Origin: Lachnospiraceae bacterium UBA4292
GTDB taxonomy: Bacteria; Bacillota; Clostridia; Lachnospirales; Lachnospiraceae
Direction of reading: 5' to 3'
Assembly (NCBI GenBank): GCA_002395865.1
Contig: DGVE01000101.1
Location: forward strand, 1 to 11,377
DNA length: 11,377 bases
This document shows positions 7,151 to 11,377 of this stretch, piece after piece. Each line of letters opens with the position of its first letter. Within the stretch, counting starts at the first letter, position 1. Below the pieces are notes generated by a model. That model searched no databases. It was given only the letters and a program-made list of their open reading frames with translations, and was not told where the DNA came from. The position numbers were made by a program, and so were the translations under genes.

Positions 7151-7914
7151 TCACTGCCACATCGAATGAAAATGTAAAATATGTCGCCCTGCTCAACAAA
7201 AAGAAGCAGCTTCGCCAGGAGGACCGGGTATTCGTCGTGGAGGGAGTCAGAGCTTTTTCCGAAGTGCCCGACGAAAGGCTGGTGCAGACCTATGTGACTG
7301 AGGATGCGCTCGGGGACGAGAAGACGCGGGCTCTTTTAAAGGGCAGAAGCTATACCGAGGTCAGCGACACAGTCATGAAGTATATGAGCGACACCGTGAG
7401 CAGCCAGGGCATACTCGCCATAGTTAAGATGGATGAGACGGGAGTGGTGTTTGAGAAGGGCACCAACTACATGCTTCTCGACAGGCTTCAGGACCCGGGC
7501 AATCTCGGCACCATCGTTCGTCTCTGCGAGGCGGCGGGCTTTTCGGGCATCATCATGAGTCCCGATACCGTGGATATATATAATCCGAAGGTGGTGAGAG
7601 CCACCATGGGCGGAATACTGAGAGTACATTTCGAGTACAGAGACCTTATACCCGCCATAGCCTATATGAGAAAACATCGCATACCGGTGTACGGCGCAGC
7701 GCTCTCGCAGTCCTTTGACTACGCGCAGACCGACTTTACCGGAGGCTGTGGAATAGTGATCGGCAATGAAGCGAACGGCATCTGTGAGCCTGTCCTTGAA
7801 GCCTGCACGGGAAGGGTTTGCATCCCGATGCAGGGCAGTGTGGAGTCGCTCAACGCCTCGGTAGCCGCGGCGGTGCTCGCATTTGAAGTTTACAGACAAA
7901 ATCGCATGAAATAA
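7147..7914 (+). CDS. TrmH/SpoU-family RNA 2'-O-ribose methyltransferase
   Basis: This 255-residue enzyme should use S-adenosylmethionine to methylate a ribose 2'-OH in rRNA or tRNA. The N-terminal part (about 1-95) is the SpoU substrate-binding type, with NVKY, a Lys-rich helix and FVVEGVRAF (29-37). The knotted SPOUT catalytic domain has all three motifs: DPGNLGTIVR (116-125), VIGNEANGI (204-212) and IPMQGSVESLNASVAAAV (226-243). Such proteins are usually annotated as 23S rRNA methyltransferases (RlmB or TsnR-like), but the target nucleotide cannot be told. It starts within the stop of the phosphoesterase gene (ATGA at 7147-7150) and is followed directly by a terminator, so the pair forms a two-gene operon. 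Confidence 0.93.
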   Translation: MITATSNENVKYVALLNKKKQLRQEDRVFVVEGVRAFSEVPDERLVQTYVTEDALGDEKTRALLKGRSYTEVSDTVMKYMSDTVSSQGILAIVKMDETGVVFEKGTNYMLLDRLQDPGNLGTIVRLCEAAGFSGIIMSPDTVDIYNPKVVRATMGGILRVHFEYRDLIPAIAYMRKHRIPVYGAALSQSFDYAQTDFTGGCGIVIGNEANGICEPVLEACTGRVCIPMQGSVESLNASVAAAVLAFEVYRQNRMK

Positions 7915-7919
7915 GCATC

Positions 7920-7947
7920 AAAAATGGGGGAATATCCCCCATTTTTT
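7920..7947 (+). terminator. Rho-independent terminator
   Basis: A perfect 11-pair stem AAAAATGGGGG / CCCCCATTTTT (7920-7930 and 7936-7946) with an AATAT loop runs straight into a T-run. It lies 5 bases past the methyltransferase stop codon. Confidence 0.93.
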
Positions 7948-7987
7948 GCGTTTTTAGAGCCTTAAAACGGCCTGAAGTGGGGAAGGG

Positions 7988-8016
7988 TTGACAAGCGTGA
8001 ACAGATGTGCTATAGT
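7988..8016 (+). promoter_or_regulatory. Near-consensus sigma-A promoter of the modular wall enzyme
   Basis: TTGACA (7988-7993) and TATAGT (8011-8016) are exactly 17 bases apart, with an extended TGC before the -10. This is the strongest promoter in the window. Transcription would begin near 8023, leaving a leader of about 90 bases. Confidence 0.88.
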
Positions 8017-8033
8017 ATGCACAAAATAAGAAC

Positions 8034-8053
8034 GTAACACTTTTGTAACATTT
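8034..8053 (+). repeat. Two 11-base-spaced direct repeats in the leader
   Basis: GTAACA occurs at 8034-8039 and again at 8045-8050, each followed by a T-rich stretch, with an 11-base period. One helical turn of spacing is typical of tandem sites for OmpR-family response regulators. It lies about 10-30 bases after the predicted transcription start, where binding would repress. Chance cannot be excluded. Confidence 0.4.
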
Positions 8054-8054
8054 G

Positions 8055-8077
8055 CGTCTGCCGCGCTTCGGCCGACG
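8055..8077 (+). other. Leader hairpin upstream of the modular wall enzyme
   Basis: CGTCTGCCG (8055-8063) pairs with CGGCCGACG (8069-8077) around a CGCTT loop: nine positions with one mismatch. GTCTG (8056-8060) could instead pair with CAGAC (8095-8099) close to the ribosome binding site. No U-tract follows, so it is not a terminator. It matches no riboswitch family that I recognise. Confidence 0.45.
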
Positions 8078-8103
8078 TTTCAGGCAATAAAAAACAGACT
8101 TAC

Positions 8104-8110
8104 AGGAGGT
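8104..8110 (+). promoter_or_regulatory. Ribosome binding site of the modular wall enzyme
   Basis: AGGAGGT lies 4 bases before the ATG at 8115 and fixes this start. Confidence 0.85.
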
Positions 8111-8114
8111 TGCT

Positions 8115-10190
8115 ATGAACTCAAAATCCGTGAGGTTTTGGAGTATCGCGGCGGTGGTCACTGTACTTATAGTGGTCGCCTGCCTAGTACTTCTGAAGCT
8201 CGCCGGAACTGAGCCGGACCAAAACAAAACTGACGCTACCGAGCCGGACGTGACCATATATACCTCGGAAAACGGCAGTGGAGAGACCACGGCTCCTAAG
8301 GAGACAGAGCCATATCCGGATAAAAACGCAGCAGAGGCCATTTCCGCATACACGCGTGACGCATCGAGACGAATAAGGGATGTCATAGACGATGTTGTTT
8401 CGAAAGCGGCTTCGGTGCCGAAGGCATACGGAAGGCTGGAGGCCTTTATGGCAATCATGAAAAACGCTGAGACCATCAGCGGGATCGAAAAGGCCATCAG
8501 GGAGTACGAGGAGGCGCAGCGCGCCGAGAAAGAGCGCGAGGAGCTGCTTGAGGCCACGGTGAGAGAGCTCTTCGGCGATCGTTTCGCCACCATTGACAGC
8601 AAGATAGAGGACACCTACCTGAACGTGAGAAGCACCCCCGGAGGGGATGTTATAGGTATGCTCTATCCGGGCACGGGCGGCTATATAACAGGCATAGAGA
8701 AAGGCTGGGCGCTCATCTCGAGCGGCAATGTGACCGGCTGGGTGAGCACGGACTATATAGCGCTCGGTCAGGATATAGCGAACGCCGGCCCGAAGGTCTA
8801 CATGATGATCATGGCGCAGTATCTGCGACTCAGGAGCGAGCCTGACGAAAACAGTTCTCCGATCGACGTTCTGACTCTCGGAACGATGGTGGATTATGTT
8901 TCGTGCCTGCCGGGATGGGTATGCGTATCCTACCAGGGACATACGGGCTATCTGCACTCGGACTATGTGGATGTGAGGATAGGCGACGGCGTGGCCATCA
9001 CCATGGAAGAGTTCATGATGATAGAGGAGATGAAGAACCGGGAGACGGAGCCCGAGACACAGTCTCAGCCGCAGACAGAGCCTACTCCGGAGCAGACGCA
9101 GCCGACGCCGGTGGTGCCTGCGTCCATAAGCGCATCGGTATCGGGAGGCGACCGTGTGGTCGGAAGCTCTCTTTCGGTATATGATTTCACTGTAAATATA
9201 ACCATGTCTGACGGGACCGTTCTGACGAATCCCCCCGGCTGGGGCGCATCACCCATGCTTCTTGAGAACGAGGGCGACAATGTGGTGACTGTCAGCTACG
9301 GCGGACTGGCCACTCAGATAGTGGTCAGGGCGTATGTTCCCGAACAGCCCACAGTGGAGCCGCAGCCCGTGGTACCGGCAGCTGTATCGGCCTCGGTGGC
9401 AGCGGGGACGAGATATGTGGGAGACAGCTTAAACGCATTCGATTTCACAGTAACGATCACCATGTCGGACGGCAGCTCCGTCATAAATCCCCCTGGCTGG
9501 GGCGCCAGTCCAATGACTCTTTCTTATGAGGGAGAGAACCACATCACTGTGGTATACGGAGGACTTTCGACGGATGTTGTTGTGGTGGCATACGCAAGAC
9601 CAACTCAGCCGCCGTCATCGGAGGAACCCACACCCGAGCAACCGGAGACACCTGAACCGGAGACTCCGGTGCCTGATACACCTTCCGCTGAGGATCCCAC
9701 ACCCGAGCAGCCTGAGACACCCGAATCAGATTCGCCGTCCACAGGAAACGCGGACTGGGATTACATAAATGCCATCTATGCGCAGGGCAATTCGAGCAGG
9801 CAGCCCGTATATCTTGACCACGATTCCATCGTCCTGATGGCGTGCGACGTAACACTTGAGGTGGGCAATGCGGGACATGATATGCAGCTCGCCGTTGCCA
9901 ATGTCATACTCAACAGGCTTCTGTGGGGCTACTGGGGCAACACGGTAAATGCCGTGCTTCGCGCGCCCGGACAGTTCTACGGCTCTGAGGCAGGCGGACT
10001 GCTCGACACATATATCGCGAAGGGTCCGAAACAGGAATGCCTGCAGGCAGTCTACGAGGCACTGGCGGGTATAAACAATGTCAGGGATTGCATATTCTTC
10101 AAGAGGGCGACCCAGTCAAGCTACAGCTATGACTATTATTTCATAATCGGTAACGGAGTTTTCTACCCGTCCAAGTATTATAAGTCGTGA
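8115..10190 (+). CDS. Membrane-anchored SH3/Ig-like modular protein with SleB-like cell wall hydrolase domain
   Basis: This 691-residue protein appears to be an exported peptidoglycan-acting enzyme tethered to the membrane. In order: N-terminal membrane segment (about 9-30) with no cleavage site; acidic Thr/Glu/Pro linker (31-70); charged, helical, probably coiled-coil region (about 72-152); SH3 domain 1 (about 164-218, LNVRSTPGG to GWVSTDYIAL); SH3 domain 2 (about 228-288, LRLRSEPDE to GYLHSDYVDV); acidic/Pro linker; two Ig-like repeats of 76 residues (332-407 and 418-493, Big_3-like); Pro/Glu/Thr spacer (about 497-542); C-terminal domain (about 565-691). The last resembles Hydrolase_2 (SleB/CwlJ): LEVGNAG, QLAVANVILNR (591-601), NTVNAVL and APGQF (617-621). 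E582 aligns with the catalytic Glu of SleB's EARGE motif. The family cleaves glycan strands as lytic transglycosylases. A spore role is possible but not shown. It stands alone between its own promoter and terminator. Confidence 0.82.
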   Translation: MNSKSVRFWSIAAVVTVLIVVACLVLLKLAGTEPDQNKTDATEPDVTIYTSENGSGETTAPKETEPYPDKNAAEAISAYTRDASRRIRDVIDDVVSKAASVPKAYGRLEAFMAIMKNAETISGIEKAIREYEEAQRAEKEREELLEATVRELFGDRFATIDSKIEDTYLNVRSTPGGDVIGMLYPGTGGYITGIEKGWALISSGNVTGWVSTDYIALGQDIANAGPKVYMMIMAQYLRLRSEPDENSSPIDVLTLGTMVDYVSCLPGWVCVSYQGHTGYLHSDYVDVRIGDGVAITMEEFMMIEEMKNRETEPETQSQPQTEPTPEQTQPTPVVPASISASVSGGDRVVGSSLSVYDFTVNITMSDGTVLTNPPGWGASPMLLENEGDNVVTVSYGGLATQIVVRAYVPEQPTVEPQPVVPAAVSASVAAGTRYVGDSLNAFDFTVTITMSDGSSVINPPGWGASPMTLSYEGENHITVVYGGLSTDVVVVAYARPTQPPSSEEPTPEQPETPEPETPVPDTPSAEDPTPEQPETPESDSPSTGNADWDYINAIYAQGNSSRQPVYLDHDSIVLMACDVTLEVGNAGHDMQLAVANVILNRLLWGYWGNTVNAVLRAPGQFYGSEAGGLLDTYIAKGPKQECLQAVYEALAGINNVRDCIFFKRATQSSYSYDYYFIIGNGVFYPSKYYKS
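9108..9593 (+). repeat. Tandem pair of Ig-like repeats in the coding sequence
   Basis: Two copies of 76 residues start at 9108 and 9366 and are spaced by 86 residues. By hand alignment about 50 of 76 positions are identical, including PVVPA, ITMSDG and NPPGWGASPM. The divergence shows an established duplication, not a fresh one. The TVSYGG / TVVYGG ends and the SDG turn fit Big_3-type surface Ig domains. Confidence 0.85.
9627..9725 (+). repeat. Pro/Glu/Thr-rich spacer repeat
   Basis: PTPEQPETPE appears twice (residues 505-514 and 528-537) inside a longer Pro-Glu-Thr spacer between the Ig-like repeats and the catalytic domain. The DNA is also repetitive (CCCACACCCGAGCA at both copies), so copy number may vary between strains. 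Such spacers usually span the cell wall. Confidence 0.75.
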
Positions 10191-10195
10191 TATCA

Positions 10196-10229
10196 CCTCC
10201 CGGGGCTCTCCCGGGAGGCCTTCTTTTCG
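10196..10229 (+). terminator. Rho-independent terminator of the modular wall enzyme
   Basis: A perfect nine-pair stem CCTCCCGGG / CCCGGGAGG (10196-10204 and 10210-10218) with a GCTCT loop is followed by CCTTCTTTTCG. It starts 6 bases after the stop codon. Confidence 0.88.
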
Positions 10230-10281
10230 CCAAAATGCCCGGTCTTAAAGAAAATGTAAGAATCTCGTCAGTTCTTCTAAA

Positions 10282-10309
10282 TTGATTTTTCCGCTGTATG
10301 AGTTAGAAT
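10282..10309 (+). promoter_or_regulatory. Putative promoter of the nfeD-SPFH operon
   Basis: TTGATT (10282-10287) and TAGAAT (10304-10309) are 16 bases apart, giving a start near 10316 and a leader of about 40 bases. Upstream, TTAAAGAA (10245-10252) and TGTAAGAA (10255-10262) look like imperfect repeats about one helical turn apart and could be a regulator site. That part is weak. Confidence 0.55.
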
Positions 10310-10355
10310 GGGAGCATCACAATCCGGAGAAGAGCTTCGGGGAAAGGAGTTTCAT

Positions 10356-10793
10356 ATGAGACCAATATCATGGTTGATTTTTTTCTTGATTTTGATTATA
10401 TTTGAGTTGGTGACACTCGGACTGACCACGCTGTGGTTTGCGATAGGAGCCATCGTGGCATTCTTCGCCTCCGTATTCGAAGCGAATATCTATGTTCAGT
10501 GGACTCTGTTCGCGGCTGTATCGTTCGTTACACTCATATTTACACGGCCAGTTTTGTACAACCGCCTGAAGAAACGGATAGTCAAGACGAACGCGGACAA
10601 CCTGGTCGGACAGCTTGCGGTAATTACCGTCGAGGTAGATAACCTCGAGGCCAAAGGCGCCGCGACCATCAACGGCAATGTCTGGACCGCCAGAAGCGTG
10701 GACGATGATGTCAAGCTGGCGCAGGACTCGGTAGGAAGAATAGTCGCCATCAAGGGCAATAAGCTCATTCTTGAGCCCGAAAAATCCAATTAA
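10356..10793 (+). CDS. NfeD-family membrane protein (short form)
   Basis: This 145-residue protein has three hydrophobic segments (about 4-21, 23-41 and 47-64) followed by a cytoplasmic OB-fold domain (about 80-141) with the NfeD pattern: LVGQLAV, GAATINGNVWTARS (101-114) and VAIKGNKLILEP (130-141). It lacks the N-terminal ClpP-like serine protease of long NfeD proteins, so it is the short type found next to SPFH genes. NfeD partners are thought to interact with stomatin-like proteins in membrane microdomains and quality control. The start at 10356 follows AAAGGAG with about 6 bases spacing; the longer frame from ATG 10308 overlaps the predicted -10 box and adds a non-hydrophobic tail, so it is rejected. 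The SPFH gene begins 21 bases after the stop, forming the classic pair. Confidence 0.9.
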   Translation: MRPISWLIFFLILIIFELVTLGLTTLWFAIGAIVAFFASVFEANIYVQWTLFAAVSFVTLIFTRPVLYNRLKKRIVKTNADNLVGQLAVITVEVDNLEAKGAATINGNVWTARSVDDDVKLAQDSVGRIVAIKGNKLILEPEKSN

Positions 10794-10814
10794 TACTTTA
10801 TAAGGAGGCTTCAC

Positions 10815-11377
10815 ATGAAAGCACTAATTGCAATTGAACCGGGAGGATTTTTCCTCATCATCGCTCTCATCATCGTGATCCTGATCATCCTGGCGAGCTG
10901 CATCAAGGTAGTTCCTCAGGCGACGGCATTCGTCATCGAGCGTTTCGGAGCGTACGTCACCACATGGGATGTGGGACTTCACTTCAAGCTGCCGATACTC
11001 GACCACATCGCGAAGAGAGTTCTGTTAAAGGAGCAGGTAGTTGATTTCGCTCCCCAGCCCGTTATCACAAAGGATAACGTTACCATGAGAATCGATACGG
11101 TCGTATTCTTCCAGATCACCGACCCCATGCTCTACGCGTACGGCGTTGAGAACCCCATCATGGCGATCGAGAACCTGACCGCGACAACACTTCGTAACAT
11201 CATCGGTGATCTCGAGCTCGATGAGACACTTACATCGCGTGAGATCATCAATGCAAAGATGCGTTCATCCCTTGACCAGGCTACAGACCCCTGGGGCATC
11301 AAGGTAAACCGTGTAGAGCTCAAGAACATCATTCCTCCGGCAGCCATCCAGGATGCGATGGAGAAGCAGATGAAGGC
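10815..11377 (+). CDS. SPFH/band 7 stomatin-like protein (N-terminal part)
   Basis: The gene starts at ATG 10815 after AAGGAGG (10802-10808) and runs off the window, leaving 187 complete codons of a protein usually about 300 residues long. A hydrophobic membrane segment (about 11-29) is followed by the band 7 domain: VPQATAFVIERFGAY (33-47), GLHFKLPILD (54-63), VITKDNVTMRIDTVVFFQITDP (83-104, stretches conserved across the family), LRNIIGDLELDETL (126-139) and WGIKVNRVELKNI (160-172). This matches the bacterial stomatin/QmcA group, which forms membrane oligomers that organise microdomains and membrane proteases. Its NfeD partner is directly upstream in the same operon. The C-terminal coiled coil and tail lie outside the window. 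Confidence 0.94.
   Translation, partial: MKALIAIEPGGFFLIIALIIVILIILASCIKVVPQATAFVIERFGAYVTTWDVGLHFKLPILDHIAKRVLLKEQVVDFAPQPVITKDNVTMRIDTVVFFQITDPMLYAYGVENPIMAIENLTATTLRNIIGDLELDETLTSREIINAKMRSSLDQATDPWGIKVNRVELKNIIPPAAIQDAMEKQMK

Noticed and set aside
7948..8114. Small RNA or c-di-GMP riboswitch in the longest intergenic stretch
   Set aside because: The promoter and leader of the next gene explain most of it. The hairpin does not carry the GEMM core motifs, and no U-tract marks an RNA end.
7850..8957. Two long minus-strand frames (7850-8614 and 8184-8957)
   Set aside because: They run across a terminator, a promoter and the antisense of the modular wall enzyme. Their sequences show no domain and they lack fitting ribosome binding sites.
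10308..10355. Upstream ATG start for the NfeD-family gene
   Set aside because: This ATG overlaps the predicted -10 box, and the extra 16 residues are polar. The AAAGGAG site serves the ATG at 10356.

Overview
The window looks like ordinary chromosomal DNA from a moderately GC-rich member of the Clostridia (Bacillota), probably a gut-type Lachnospiraceae or Oscillospiraceae relative. Reasons: strong AGGAGG-type ribosome binding sites, an LplB/LplC-type sugar ABC transporter with a lipoprotein binding protein, a methionine synthase whose activation domain is a separate gene, and a SleB-like wall hydrolase carrying SH3 and Ig-like modules. Genus cannot be told from the sequence alone. I see no phage, insertion sequence, CRISPR array, tRNA or rRNA.

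Layout. (1) 1-2142, plus strand: the end of a sugar ABC permease (LplC/YtcP type) and its 589-residue lipoprotein binding protein, closed by a strong hairpin terminator. (2) 2182-6225, minus strand: a tightly overlapping methionine operon read metF -> reactivation-domain gene -> metH, from a sigma-A-like promoter at 6197-6225. metF makes 5-methyl-THF, MetH uses it through cobalamin to methylate homocysteine, and the separate activation protein supplies the reductive reactivation domain that E. coli MetH carries in cis. (3) 6264-7947, plus strand: divergently transcribed pair, a PPP-like metallophosphoesterase and a TrmH/SpoU RNA 2'-O-methyltransferase, coupled by a 4-base overlap and closed by a perfect terminator. 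(4) 7988-10229: a single-gene unit with a near-consensus promoter, a structured leader and a 691-residue membrane-anchored modular wall enzyme (TM, helical region, two SH3, two Ig-like repeats, Pro-rich spacer, SleB-like catalytic domain), then a terminator. (5) 10282-11377: promoter, a short NfeD-family membrane protein, and the start of an SPFH/stomatin-like protein cut by the window edge.

Almost every base is accounted for by these units; the longest stretch without a gene is about 200 bases (7915-8114). I did not find a convincing new system. The best second looks are the modular SleB-like enzyme and its leader, the metallophosphoesterase with Trp in place of the usual Arg in its GDxVDRG motif, and the metF start region (TTG start with an overlapping three-codon ATG frame, and no room for a SAM riboswitch).
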